Assembly: GCF_019355935.1 (NCBI RefSeq)
Contig: NZ_CP079925.1
Span: forward strand, 3,348,001 to 3,412,000
DNA: 64,000 bases
Origin: Comamonas sp. Y33R10-2
Lineage (GTDB): Bacteria > Pseudomonadota > Gammaproteobacteria > Burkholderiales > Burkholderiaceae_C
Direction of reading: 5' to 3'
How positions within the stretch are numbered: position 1 is the stretch's first letter; each line of letters opens with the position of its first letter. Position numbers and translations under genes: made by a program. Positions 1 through 8,618 of the stretch are shown one piece after another. Under the pieces are notes generated by a model, which worked only from the letters and a program-made list of their open reading frames with translations, was not told where the DNA came from and did not search any database.

Positions 1-1
1 A

Positions 2-544
2 GTGCTGGCGGGCTGCGGCATTTCACCCGTCGTATATGACCAGAAAAATGATCCTGCACAGCAACTGTCGCAAGGATTGAGTGGTACTTCCGAGCTCTGT
101 CATCCCGATCGATTGACAAACGCCCAGGCGCAGGAGCAGCCGGGGCCATTTTCGGCACTCATTCCCACGCAAGCACTGGCTGCCAGCGCAAACGGCAAGC
201 GCGTTTGCTGGGGCGGTGGTTTGCGCACAATCGAGGCTGTTAAAGGTGAGCGTGACTGCGTGGTCATGCTGTATGCGGAACTCAGCCCCAAGATCATCTG
301 GGGCTGGCCGCGTGAGGCATCGTTTTTCATGGCCTGCGGGCCGGGCCACTATGACAGGAAGCTGCTTCAGCCGTTTACCTTGGGTTTGATTAGCGGAAAA
401 GTGATGGGGCAGGCAGAATTCGCAGGCGTTCCCATTCCCGTCATAGAAATAGAAGCCTTCTACCGAGCTTCAGACTGCCTGCAAGGCGATACCTCCCCAC
501 AATGCGTTCACGGTCACATACAACCCCAGAAGAAGCTGCAATAG
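2..544 (+). CDS. 3' part of a probable outer-membrane lipoprotein gene (5' end outside window)
   Basis: The frame is open from the left edge and begins inside what looks like a lipobox (Leu-Ala-Gly-Cys), so the signal peptide is probably cut off by the window border and the apparent GTG at position 2 need not be the start. About 180 residues remain. The central part has a Trp-Gly-Gly stretch and later beta-type segments that remind me distantly of Slp-type starvation lipoproteins, but I do not recognise the family securely. Four or more further cysteines are present. The end of the gene overlaps the first 43 bases of the ABC exporter gene, so the two are likely co-transcribed. Lipid anchoring is inferred from the lipobox alone. 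Confidence 0.5.
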   Translation: MLAGCGISPVVYDQKNDPAQQLSQGLSGTSELCHPDRLTNAQAQEQPGPFSALIPTQALAASANGKRVCWGGGLRTIEAVKGERDCVVMLYAELSPKIIWGWPREASFFMACGPGHYDRKLLQPFTLGLISGKVMGQAEFAGVPIPVIEIEAFYRASDCLQGDTSPQCVHGHIQPQKKLQ

Positions 545-2322
545 CGGCGCCCAACCCCGACTCGGCCACGCTGCGCCGCCTCATCCCTTTCATCCTGCAA
601 TACAAGTGGCGCGTGCTGGCGGCGCTGCTGTTCATGCTGGGTGCCAAACTGGCCAATGTGGGTGTGCCTGTCTTGCTTAAGTATCTGGTCGATGCGCTGG
701 ACATGAAGCCCGGTCAGGCGCAGGCGGTACTGGTCGTGCCCGTGGGGCTGCTGCTGGCCTATGGTCTGCTGCGCTTTTCAACCACCATGTTTACCGAGCT
801 GCGTGATCTGGTCTTTGCCAAGGCCACGCAGGGAACTTCGCGCTCGATTGCGCTGTCGACTTTTCAGCATCTTCATGCGTTAAGCTTACGCTTTCACTTA
901 GAGCGCCAAACGGGCGGCATGACACGCGATATCGAGCGCGGCGTGCGCAGCACCGAATCGCTGATCTCGTATTCGCTTTACTCCATCCTGCCAACGCTGA
1001 TTGAAATGCTGCTGGTGCTGGGCATTTTGGCGGTGCGTTTTGATGTCTGGTTTGCCATCATCACGCTGGCGGCGCTAGTTTTCTACATCACCTTCACCGT
1101 CACAGTGACTGAGTGGCGCACGCGCTTTCGCAAAGAAGCCAATGCGCAAGAGTCTGCAGCGCACACCAAGGCCATTGATTCGCTGCTGAACTACGAGACT
1201 GTGAAGTACTTCAACAACGAAGCTTTCGAGTCCGAACGCTACGACGAGAACCTAGAAAAGCTTCGCCGCGTGCGCCTGAAGAGCCAGACCACGCTGTCCA
1301 TGCTCAATGCCGGTCAGCAACTCATCATTGGCACGGCGCTGGTCGCCATCCTGTGGCGCGCCACGCAGGGCGTGGTGGATGGTCGCCTGACGTTAGGCGA
1401 TCTGGTCATGATCAACGCTTTCATGATTCAGCTTTATATTCCGCTCAATTTTCTGGGTGTGATTTACCGCGAAATCAAGCAGAGCCTGACCGATCTGAAC
1501 CGCATGTTCACGCTGATGGATAAAGACCGCGAAGTCGCCGATGCACCCAGTGCGCAGCCTCTGCAGCTGAATGATCAACCGCCTGAAGTGCGCTTTGAAA
1601 ACGTGCAGTTTGCGTACGACCCGGCACGACCCATCCTGCACGATTTGAGCTTCACCATTCCGGCTGGCAAAACTGTGGCTGTGGTGGGCCCTTCCGGCTC
1701 CGGCAAGAGCACGCTGGCACGCTTGCTGTTTCGTTTTTATGACGTGCAAGTCGGCCATGTGCGCATTGCGGGCCAAGATATTCGCGATGTGACCCAGACC
1801 AGCGTGCGCCGCACGGTAGGCATAGTGCCGCAGGACACCGTGCTGTTCAATGACACGGTGGAATACAACATCGCCTATGGCCAGCCGGGTGCTTCGCACG
1901 AGCAGGTCGTAGCAGCCGCTAAAGCCGCGCGAATTCACGACTTTATTGAGGCTACGCCGCAGGGCTACGCCACGCGTGTGGGTGAACGTGGCCTCAAGCT
2001 CTCTGGCGGTGAAAAGCAGCGCGTGGCCATTGCCCGTACATTGCTGAAAAATCCGCCCATCCTGATTTTTGATGAAGCCACATCGGCCTTGGATAGCGCC
2101 AACGAACGCGCCATTCAAAATGAGCTGCGCAGCGCTGCGCAAGGCAAGACATCGCTGGTCATTGCGCACCGCTTATCCACCGTGGTTGAGGCGCATGAGA
2201 TTCTGGTCATGGACAGCGGCCGCGTCATCGAGCGGGGTACGCATGAGGAACTATTGGCTGCGGGGGGACGCTATGCCAGCATGTGGAATCTGCAAAATGC
2301 AGGTGAGGTGACAGACGCCTGA
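502..2322 (+). CDS. Atm1/HMT-type ABC exporter, fused permease and ATPase
   Basis: A 606-residue half-transporter with an N-terminal six-helix membrane domain (about residues 25-330) and a C-terminal nucleotide-binding domain. The Walker [10 protein letters not shown] lies near residue 395, followed by a Q-loop, the signature LSGGEKQRVAIAR and Walker B ILIFDEATSALD. The N-terminal membrane sequence (KLANVGVPVLLKYLVDAL) is typical of the bacterial relatives of mitochondrial Atm1, which export glutathione-linked sulfur or metal compounds. It would act as a homodimer in the inner membrane. The start at 502 lies inside the preceding lipoprotein gene and has no strong ribosome-binding site; no later in-frame ATG would keep the first helix. 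The substrate cannot be read from sequence. Confidence 0.9.
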   Translation: MRSRSHTTPEEAAIAAPNPDSATLRRLIPFILQYKWRVLAALLFMLGAKLANVGVPVLLKYLVDALDMKPGQAQAVLVVPVGLLLAYGLLRFSTTMFTELRDLVFAKATQGTSRSIALSTFQHLHALSLRFHLERQTGGMTRDIERGVRSTESLISYSLYSILPTLIEMLLVLGILAVRFDVWFAIITLAALVFYITFTVTVTEWRTRFRKEANAQESAAHTKAIDSLLNYETVKYFNNEAFESERYDENLEKLRRVRLKSQTTLSMLNAGQQLIIGTALVAILWRATQGVVDGRLTLGDLVMINAFMIQLYIPLNFLGVIYREIKQSLTDLNRMFTLMDKDREVADAPSAQPLQLNDQPPEVRFENVQFAYDPARPILHDLSFTIPAGKTVAVVGPSGSGKSTLARLLFRFYDVQVGHVRIAGQDIRDVTQTSVRRTVGIVPQDTVLFNDTVEYNIAYGQPGASHEQVVAAAKAARIHDFIEATPQGYATRVGERGLKLSGGEKQRVAIARTLLKNPPILIFDEATSALDSANERAIQNELRSAAQGKTSLVIAHRLSTVVEAHEILVMDSGRVIERGTHEELLAAGGRYASMWNLQNAGEVTDA

Positions 2323-2364
2323 GCGGACTGCATTGAGAGCAAAAAAATAAAGGGAGAGATAGGT

Positions 2365-3894
2365 ATGAACATCAAGGCCATGCAAAAAAGGCTGCGCGAC
2401 TTTGCTGCAGCCAGAGATTGGGAGTCTTTTCACTCGCCCAAGAACTTAGCGATGGCCTTGATGGTGGAATCCGCGGAGCTGCTGGAGCTTTTCCAGTGGT
2501 TGACAACGGCGCAATCTCACACCCTGACCCAAGCTCCGGGAGATCGAGAAAAAGTCTCTGATGAAATCGCCGATGTGCTGCTCTACTTGCTGCAAATTGC
2601 CGATAAAACAGGTATCGATATTGAAGAAGCGGTCGAGAAAAAGCTCATCAAAAATGCGCACAAGCATCCAGCCAAGCACCCGCAGGCAGACCCACCTGCC
2701 CCCAAGGTGCATCTGTTGGTGGATTGGGAGAATGTGAAGCCAGACGCTGCAGCTTTGAAGCAGTTGGTGCCAGAGGGAACGGACGTTTGGCTATTTCATC
2801 CGCCGGCGCAACGCATGGATGTGGAGCAACATAAGAAAGTCTATGGCTCCAACAGTGTGACATTGGTCGAGCGCACAGGCTCTGGCAAAAATGCGCTGGA
2901 CTTTCAGTTGAGCTATTACGCAGGCTATTTGATGGCTCGCCAGCCCGGCGCGCGCTTTGTGGTGGTGTCTAACGACAAGGGCTACGAGCCCATGCTGGAA
3001 CATGCGCGAAAGCTGGAATTTCATGCGATGCGGGCTGAGTATTACAAGCCTGCCAAAAAGGTGGTTCCAGTCGAATCGAAGCCAGCCGAGCCGCTGAAAA
3101 CAAAACCGCTAAAGCTCAAAACAGTCGCTTCGCGACCTGCGGAGTTGACGCCGCCTTTACCTGCAGCGGAGCCTACATCGGCGCGGATTGCTTTTCGCGT
3201 GAAGAATAGGCTCAGTTGGCTGCCCGTGGATCAGCGACCTGCGACTTGGACGGCGCTGCTTCTTTTGGCGCAAAGCCTAATTGTGGAGCGCGTTGCAAAC
3301 AAGAGTGATCTTGCGGAAAAAGCCTGCAAAGTGCTGCAGCTCTATGGCACTGTCATGCGAGATGTGGATAACGGTGATGTGAAGTACCAAGGCATTGAGG
3401 CCACTATGTCCAGTGCGGCATTGGTGCCTGAGTTGGCAAAACCTGTTTCTGCCTCCCTTGTCTCCTCTACGCAAATCGCTCGCAAAAAGATCAGAAAAGA
3501 GCAGCCTGCCGTCAAACCAATATTGAAGACCGAAGCGGGTGTCGGGGCTAAAGCGAACAAAGAAAAGCGGACTCAACCAGCTGCGAAATCTCAATTCAAA
3601 GTTGCCGTGCAGACTGGCGCAAAGCCCAAGCAGGCAGTCAGTCATATTGCAAAGAAAGTAGAGGCGTCGCTGAAAAAAATGTCGCCCAACTTGCCTTCGC
3701 ACCGCGAAGGTTTGATGAAGGTGATTGCAACGCATTTCAATCCTTCTACGGCTCAGGATATGACGCCCCAGCAAGTCTGTGTCGTTTTGCAGGCAAGACA
3801 GGTGGTGAAGATTTCACCTCAAGGCGTGGTTCTATACTTTGGCGCAGCTAAGTCGATCAAGCCTCTGTCGTCGGTAGTCCCGCAGCAGGCTTGA
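2365..3894 (+). CDS. MazG-like nucleotide pyrophosphohydrolase fused to a NYN (PIN-like) nuclease domain
   Basis: A 509-residue multidomain protein. Residues 1-105 resemble the short MazG/dCTPase-like pyrophosphohydrolases: the metal-binding pairs E35xxE38 and E67xxD70 are intact. After a short linker, residues 115-225 form a NYN/PIN-like domain with acidic positions D120, N123, D179 and the S202-N203-D204 turn. The rest is a Lys/Ala/Pro-rich linker with two helical blocks (about 270-345 and 440-498) that I do not recognise. The start at 2365 follows a good GGGAGAG site. MazG enzymes hydrolyse NTPs or dNTPs to monophosphates, and NYN domains usually cut RNA; coupling both in one chain suggests nucleotide- or RNA-quality control, which is inference. 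Both sets of catalytic residues look complete. Confidence 0.75.
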   Translation: MNIKAMQKRLRDFAAARDWESFHSPKNLAMALMVESAELLELFQWLTTAQSHTLTQAPGDREKVSDEIADVLLYLLQIADKTGIDIEEAVEKKLIKNAHKHPAKHPQADPPAPKVHLLVDWENVKPDAAALKQLVPEGTDVWLFHPPAQRMDVEQHKKVYGSNSVTLVERTGSGKNALDFQLSYYAGYLMARQPGARFVVVSNDKGYEPMLEHARKLEFHAMRAEYYKPAKKVVPVESKPAEPLKTKPLKLKTVASRPAELTPPLPAAEPTSARIAFRVKNRLSWLPVDQRPATWTALLLLAQSLIVERVANKSDLAEKACKVLQLYGTVMRDVDNGDVKYQGIEATMSSAALVPELAKPVSASLVSSTQIARKKIRKEQPAVKPILKTEAGVGAKANKEKRTQPAAKSQFKVAVQTGAKPKQAVSHIAKKVEASLKKMSPNLPSHREGLMKVIATHFNPSTAQDMTPQQVCVVLQARQVVKISPQGVVLYFGAAKSIKPLSSVVPQQA

Positions 3895-4003
3895 TGGTGA
3901 ATGTGCTTTTCACGAATGTTGCGGCTGCGCACGCATTCACAATGTGGGTTTTATTGTTCACAGGTGTTGCCGTTCTGAGGGAATGCCTGCATCTTCGTCC
4001 GTC

Positions 4004-4948
4004 ATGAAGCCTGTTCTGCTCGTTCTCAATCTGCAAGTTCCTGTCCATCTCCAACAGATGGAGCAAACGTTTCCCGCTTTTGATGTGATCTACGCGCCCG
4101 AGGCTGATCAGGCCGAAGCTGCGATTGCGGCGCACGGCGCACGCGTGCAATGCGTGTGCACGATTGGTGCTTCTGGCCTGTCTGCGGCGCAGATGCAGCG
4201 CATGCCCAAGCTGTCGCTGGTGTGCGCCATGGGCGCGGGTTACGAAAACATTGATGTGACCTATGCCAAGGCGCATGGCATTGCCGTGGGCAACGGCGCA
4301 GGAACCAATGATGAATGCGTGGCTGACCACGCTATGGGTTTGCTGATTGCCGCCGTGCGCGGCATTGTGAAGCTGGATAAGGCCACGCGCGCTGGTGTTT
4401 GGCGCTCGGCCTTACCGCTGCCGGCCAATGTGTCTGGCAAGCGTTTAGGCATTGTGGGTCTGGGTGCGATTGGCACAAAAATAGCGAAACGTGCAGCGGC
4501 GTTTGATATGCCGATTGGTTATCACAATCGCAAGCCTAAAGAGAGCGTCAGCTATCCGTACTTTGACGATGTACTGACGTTGGCTGCTTGGGCTGATGTA
4601 TTGCTGGTGGCTACGCCCGGCGGCGCGGGGACTCGGCATTTGATCAATGCGGAGGTGCTCAATGCGCTGGGTGAAAAAGGCGTGTTGGTGAATATTGCAC
4701 GCGGCTCAGTCGTGGATACCAAGGCGCTTGCCGATGCTGTGCGCGCAGGCCGCGTGGCTGGTGCCGGCCTTGACGTATACGAGAGCGAGCCGCTGCCGCC
4801 GCAGGAGTTGATAGACCTAGACGCTGTTGTGCTGACCCCGCATGTGAGCGGCTGGTCGCCTGAGGCGGTGCAGAACTCTGTGGACCGATTCATCGCCAAT
4901 ATGCGCTGCCATCTGGAGGGTAAACCACTGGTGTCGCCGGTTGCATGA
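4004..4948 (+). CDS. D-isomer-specific 2-hydroxyacid dehydrogenase
   Basis: A 314-residue NAD(P)-dependent oxidoreductase of the glyoxylate/hydroxypyruvate reductase group. It carries the Rossmann motif GLGAIG, the substrate-binding arginine in NIARGSVVD, the glutamate in YESEPLPPQE and the catalytic histidine in LTPHVSGW. It would reduce 2-keto acids such as glyoxylate or hydroxypyruvate, or oxidise the D-hydroxyacids, in the cytoplasm. I place the start at ATG 4004, where the homologous N-terminus begins; an in-frame ATG at 3983 is an alternative. It stands alone between the MazG-NYN gene and a bidirectional terminator. The exact substrate is not determinable here. Confidence 0.85.
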   Translation: MKPVLLVLNLQVPVHLQQMEQTFPAFDVIYAPEADQAEAAIAAHGARVQCVCTIGASGLSAAQMQRMPKLSLVCAMGAGYENIDVTYAKAHGIAVGNGAGTNDECVADHAMGLLIAAVRGIVKLDKATRAGVWRSALPLPANVSGKRLGIVGLGAIGTKIAKRAAAFDMPIGYHNRKPKESVSYPYFDDVLTLAAWADVLLVATPGGAGTRHLINAEVLNALGEKGVLVNIARGSVVDTKALADAVRAGRVAGAGLDVYESEPLPPQELIDLDAVVLTPHVSGWSPEAVQNSVDRFIANMRCHLEGKPLVSPVA

Positions 4949-5053
4949 TGCTATTGATTTAGAAGCTACTTGTCACGAATTTACATTGAGTTTGAATGAA
5001 TTTTTTATTGAATCCATTGAATATTCAGGACTTGTAGCTATCATTTAAGTATC

Positions 5054-5092
5054 AAAAAATCCCCACCGGAGTGATCCGAACGGGGATTTTTT
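5054..5092. terminator. Bidirectional intrinsic terminator
   Basis: An 11-bp perfect stem, AAAAAATCCCC at 5054-5064 pairing with GGGGATTTTTT at 5082-5092, gives a U-tract on either strand. It lies between the converging 2-hydroxyacid dehydrogenase gene (+) and the TRAP operon (-) and can stop both transcripts. Confidence 0.85.
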
Positions 5093-5115
5093 CATTCTGC
5101 GATCAGAACTAACGC

Positions 5116-5188
5116 GTTTTAGCAAGGGCCGCCCCGCCGCGAAGGTTTTGTCCGCCTTGGGGGAAGGCCGCCTAGCCGCTCAGGGGGC
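5116..5188 (-). repeat. Post-stop dispersed element, copy 1 (family A)
   Basis: Read on the minus strand it begins directly after the dctP stop codon (5189-5191) with GCCCCCTGAGCGGC and ends with the conserved GGGGCGGCCCTTGCT. It has the same order of blocks as the six other copies in this window, although its first hairpin is less regular than in the others. Confidence 0.75.
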
Positions 5189-6226
5189 TTACTTCTGGCT
5201 TGCAGCAATGGCTTTTTCAGCCTTTTCGACCAGCGGTGCACCGATCTGGCTCTTCCACTTGTCAAACACAGGGCGTGTGGCTTTCACAAAGGCATCGCGC
5301 TCAGTGACTGTGGGGGTGGTGACGGTCACGCCCAGTCCGGCCAGGTCTTTGAGCAGAGGCTTGTCGGCCTCAATCAGGCCCTTGCGGGCGATGGCGATTT
5401 CTTCCTTCGCTGCGTCCAACGCGGCTTGCTTGACGATGGCTTGATCAGCAGGCGTCCAGCTGGCCCACACGTCTTTGTTGACGACGAAGATCAGTGGGTC
5501 GTTCATGTAGCCCCACATGGTCAGGTGCTTTTGGCCCACGGACTGCAGCTTGGCGGCCATGTAAACGCCCAGTGGGTTCTCTTGACCATCGACGGCGCCG
5601 CTGGCCATGGCCGGTTGCGCATCAGCCCAGCTCATTTGCGTGGGGTTGGCGCCCAGCGCGGTGAAGGTGTCTAGGAACAGAGGCGAGCCGACGACGCGAA
5701 TTTTCATGCCCTTCAAGTCGGCAGGCGTCTTGATGGCGTGCTTGGAGTTGGAGATTTCGCGGTAGCCGTTTTCACCCCAAGCCAGTGGCACCACGCCAGC
5801 TTTGTCCAGTGTCTTGAAAATTTCTTGGCCGACTTCACCCTGCGTTACCGCATCCACCGCCTTGAAGTTGGGGAAGAGGAAGGGCAGGGAAAACAGGTTC
5901 AGCGACTTTACCTGAGGCGACCAGTTGATGGTCGAGCCCACAGCCATATCAATCACGCCTTGGCGCAGTGCGGAAAATTCACGCGTTTGGTCGCCTTGCA
6001 CCAGCGATGTGCCGGGGTAGAGCTTGATGTTGATGCGGCCCTGAGTGCGCTCGCGCACCTTGTCGGCCCACAGCTCGCCGCCCTTGCCCCATGGGAAGGC
6101 GGTGCCCAGCACCAGCGACATGCGGTATTCGCTCTTGTACTTGGTTTGGGCCATGGCCATAGGTGATGCGAAAGCTAGAGCGGCAGCAGTCGCCACAGCG
6201 GATGCGAGGAAGGTGCGAAGTTTCAT
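5189..6226 (-). CDS. dctP: TRAP transporter periplasmic solute-binding protein
   Basis: A 345-residue protein with a clear Sec signal peptide (about 26 residues, ending AMA-Q) and the DctP family fold. Family-type segments include the LFSLPFLFPN stretch and the GLKGMKIRV-like block at about residues 140-150. In this family a conserved arginine binds a carboxylate of the ligand. The start at 6226 is preceded by a strong AAGGAGAC site. It is the last gene of the minus-strand dctQ-dctM-dctP operon; a family A element separates it from dctM. It would capture an organic acid in the periplasm and hand it to the DctQM sodium-driven permease. The ligand is unknown. Confidence 0.9.
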   Translation of the reverse strand: MKLRTFLASAVATAAALAFASPMAMAQTKYKSEYRMSLVLGTAFPWGKGGELWADKVRERTQGRINIKLYPGTSLVQGDQTREFSALRQGVIDMAVGSTINWSPQVKSLNLFSLPFLFPNFKAVDAVTQGEVGQEIFKTLDKAGVVPLAWGENGYREISNSKHAIKTPADLKGMKIRVVGSPLFLDTFTALGANPTQMSWADAQPAMASGAVDGQENPLGVYMAAKLQSVGQKHLTMWGYMNDPLIFVVNKDVWASWTPADQAIVKQAALDAAKEEIAIARKGLIEADKPLLKDLAGLGVTVTTPTVTERDAFVKATRPVFDKWKSQIGAPLVEKAEKAIAASQK

Positions 6227-6320
6227 GGGGTTTGTCTCCTTTTAAAAAATCTTGCAGTGCTGGCTTGCCTGAGTGCACTGCGTTTTGAATAGGCATGATT
6301 CATGTCAGCAGACACCGCGC

Positions 6321-6396
6321 AAAGGGCCGCCCCGGCGCTCTGGTGTCGTCCCCTTTATCGAAGGACTAAAGGGAGGCGGCCAAGCCGCTCAAGGGG
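6321..6396 (-). repeat. Post-stop dispersed element, copy 2 (family A)
   Basis: Read on the minus strand it starts at the base after the dctM stop codon (6397-6399). The first hairpin is GCGGC-TTG-GCCGC; the second is CCCTTTA / TAAAGGG around a 9-nt loop; then comes the tail GGGGCGGCCCTTTG. It sits inside the dctQMP operon, between dctM and dctP, so it is not simply an operon terminator. Confidence 0.8.
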
Positions 6397-7695
6397 TTAG
6401 TAACCAAGCTTTGCGGGTAACCAAAGCGCCAGTTGCGGGAAGGCGATGACCAGAATCATCACCATGAACATGGACAGCAGCATCCAGCCCACCCAGCGTA
6501 CGGTGGATTCCATGCGCACGCCGGCAATGCGGCAACTGACCATCAGGTTCACGGCCAGCGGCGGGGTGAATTGGCCCAGCGCGACCTTGAGCGTCAAAAT
6601 CACGCCGAACCAGACAGGGTCCCACTGGTAGTGATTCATGATGGGCAGCAGCAGCGGCACAAAGATCAGGAAGATCGAGATGCCGTCCAGAAACATGCCC
6701 ACGGTGATCAGCAGCAGGATCAGCAGACCCAGCACGCCATACTCGCCGAGGCCGGAGTTGACGATGGCGTTCGCCACCGGGTCAATTACGCCCAGAGTGG
6801 ACAGCGAGAAGGCAAAGATGCCGGCCAGTGAAACCACCAGAAAAATGATGGCGGACAGCTCGCCCGCCTCGCGCAAGATGGGGAACAGGTCGCGCACGCC
6901 GATGGTGCGGTGAATCACCATGCCGACGAACAGGCCATAGAACACTGCCACCACGGCAGCCTCTGTCGGCGTGAACCAGCCCATGCGCATGCCGCCCAGA
7001 ATCAGCACCGGTGCAGCCAGACCCCAGGCCGCTTCGCGCAGACTTTTCCAGAATTCTGGGCGAGGCATGGACGCTTCAAGAGCGCCCATCTTGTGCTTGC
7101 GCGCCATCCATACGGCGGGAATGATGAGCGCCACACCGGCCAGAATGCCGGGGATCATGCCCGCAGCAAACAGCGCAGGCACTGAAGCGCCGGGTACCAG
7201 CACGGAGTAGATGATGAAGGCAACCGAGGGTGGAATCAGGATGTCGGTGGCTGCCGCTGCGCCAACCACGCTGGCCGAGAAGCTCTTGGGGTAGCCGGCG
7301 CGACTCATGGCCGCAATCATCACGCCGCCGACAGCCGCTGCATTGGCCGGGCCAGAGCCCGAGATGCCGCCCAGAAACATGGCCACGGCAATGGCGACCA
7401 GCGGCAGCATGCCGGGGCCACGCCCCACGATGGCGACGGCAAAGTTCACCAGTCGCAAGGCCACGCCAGAGCGGTCAAAAATCGAGCCCACCAGCACAAA
7501 CATGGGAATGGCCAGCAGCGGATATTTGCCCAGACCGGCATAGAAGTTCTGCGGCACGGCCAGCAGGCCAAACCACTGGGTATCCGCATTGGCCAGCGCA
7601 ATAGCGGCGGCCCCAGCCAGCCCCAGCGCCGCGCCAATGGGAACGCCAATGAACATCAGGCCCAGAAAGGCCACAAACAGCAAGGTAGCAATCAT
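6397..7695 (-). CDS. dctM: TRAP transporter large permease subunit
   Basis: A 432-residue, almost wholly hydrophobic protein with about 12 transmembrane segments and the DctM family glycine- and proline-rich blocks (GGISGSGPANAAAVGG, ATDILIPPS, LTLKVALGQFTPPLAVNL). It forms the sodium-coupled channel for the organic acid delivered by DctP. The start at 7695 has an AAGGAGA site and overlaps the dctQ stop by four bases (ATGA), so translation is probably coupled. Length and motifs are those expected for a complete member. Confidence 0.93.
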   Translation of the reverse strand: MIATLLFVAFLGLMFIGVPIGAALGLAGAAAIALANADTQWFGLLAVPQNFYAGLGKYPLLAIPMFVLVGSIFDRSGVALRLVNFAVAIVGRGPGMLPLVAIAVAMFLGGISGSGPANAAAVGGVMIAAMSRAGYPKSFSASVVGAAAATDILIPPSVAFIIYSVLVPGASVPALFAAGMIPGILAGVALIIPAVWMARKHKMGALEASMPRPEFWKSLREAAWGLAAPVLILGGMRMGWFTPTEAAVVAVFYGLFVGMVIHRTIGVRDLFPILREAGELSAIIFLVVSLAGIFAFSLSTLGVIDPVANAIVNSGLGEYGVLGLLILLLITVGMFLDGISIFLIFVPLLLPIMNHYQWDPVWFGVILTLKVALGQFTPPLAVNLMVSCRIAGVRMESTVRWVGWMLLSMFMVMILVIAFPQLALWLPAKLGY

Positions 7696-8255
7696 GCGAT
7701 CTCCTTGCTATGGTCTTTTTCAACGGGCTCTTCGCTGAAAGCGCCGCTCTTGCCTTGGCGAATGAACAGACCCAGAGCGCGCAACGTAATTAGCGCAGAG
7801 ACGACGGGCAGCCAGATGGAATACCACCACTGCGGCAAGCCAATGCCGGGTGATGTTTCTTCATAGCGGAAGTCATCCCAGACCACGCGCACGCTAAGCA
7901 CGGCGATCAGGGCAAACAGCAGCGCCATCATGAGCGAGCCAAAGCGGGCCAGTGATTTACGGCGGGCCGCAGAGCCGCCTTCGGCAAAGAATTCGATGCG
8001 AATGTGCAGATTGCGCGCCACGGCGGCAGAGCCTGCAACCAAGGCCAGCAAGATCATTAAAAAGACGGAGATCTCTTCGGTCCAGGCAAAGGAGGAGTTG
8101 GTTAAATAGCGCACCAGAACATTGGCGAAGGTAATCAGGGCGAGGGCCGCCATGATGATGACCGTCAGCCAGTCTTCGATGCAAAGGGAGCGGGGCTCAT
8201 TGGAGGCAGCGCCAGTGCTGGCAGCAGCATCGGTCTCGGGAGGAGTGGAGGACAT
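7692..8255 (-). CDS. dctQ: TRAP transporter small permease subunit
   Basis: A 187-residue membrane protein with four predicted helices and an N-terminal cytoplasmic tail rich in Ala, Thr and Pro. The helix 1-2 region with its SFAWTEEIS motif and the following ARNLHI segment are typical of DctQ. It partners DctM in the inner membrane. It is the first gene of the operon, facing the LysR regulator gene at 8619 across a 363-bp gap. A four-base overlap links it to dctM. Confidence 0.9.
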   Translation of the reverse strand: MSSTPPETDAAASTGAASNEPRSLCIEDWLTVIIMAALALITFANVLVRYLTNSSFAWTEEISVFLMILLALVAGSAAVARNLHIRIEFFAEGGSAARRKSLARFGSLMMALLFALIAVLSVRVVWDDFRYEETSPGIGLPQWWYSIWLPVVSALITLRALGLFIRQGKSGAFSEEPVEKDHSKEIA

Positions 8256-8618
8256 GAACGCAGGAAGTCAGAAAGCACATAGGGATCAGGGCAACTCATT
8301 GAGATGGCGTGATCTGCGCGTATTCAATGAAATGCTCTTAATGTTGTCCTTGGCCTTCACAGCGTTGTGCACCGAGATGGTATGGAGAAGTCAACACATC
8401 GGTTAGATGCAAGGAAGATTATCAAGTGATCTGTATCTCCAGACTTACATCGGATGGCAGGCATTACCCTAGTGTTTGTTGGAGTCGCTGAAGTAGAAAA
8501 GAAAGGCAGGAGTTTTGTGATGGCTGAAGGGCATTGACTGTGTTGACTGCGCTAACTAGCTCATAAGGATTAACTCAGTCGCACGACTTTGGTGCAGGGC
8601 AGCGGATAATGGGGGACT
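8256..8618. promoter_or_regulatory. Divergent intergenic region between dctQMP and the LysR gene
   Basis: These 363 bp contain no credible gene. The short open frames here start inside dctQ on the opposite strand and show no family features. The layout (regulator and operon back to back) is the usual one for LysR control, so operators for the regulator are expected here. I could not single out a convincing T-N11-A box or a sigma-70 promoter by eye. Confidence 0.4.

Noticed and set aside
1393..2169. 258-residue minus-strand frame opposite the Atm1-type exporter
   Set aside because: Shadow of the ATPase gene on the other strand; no family features.
4952..5050. Possible further copy of the family B palindrome after the 2-hydroxyacid dehydrogenase gene
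   Set aside because: Only GATAGCTAC-like fragments are shared; the AGTGCTTAT core and pairing are absent.
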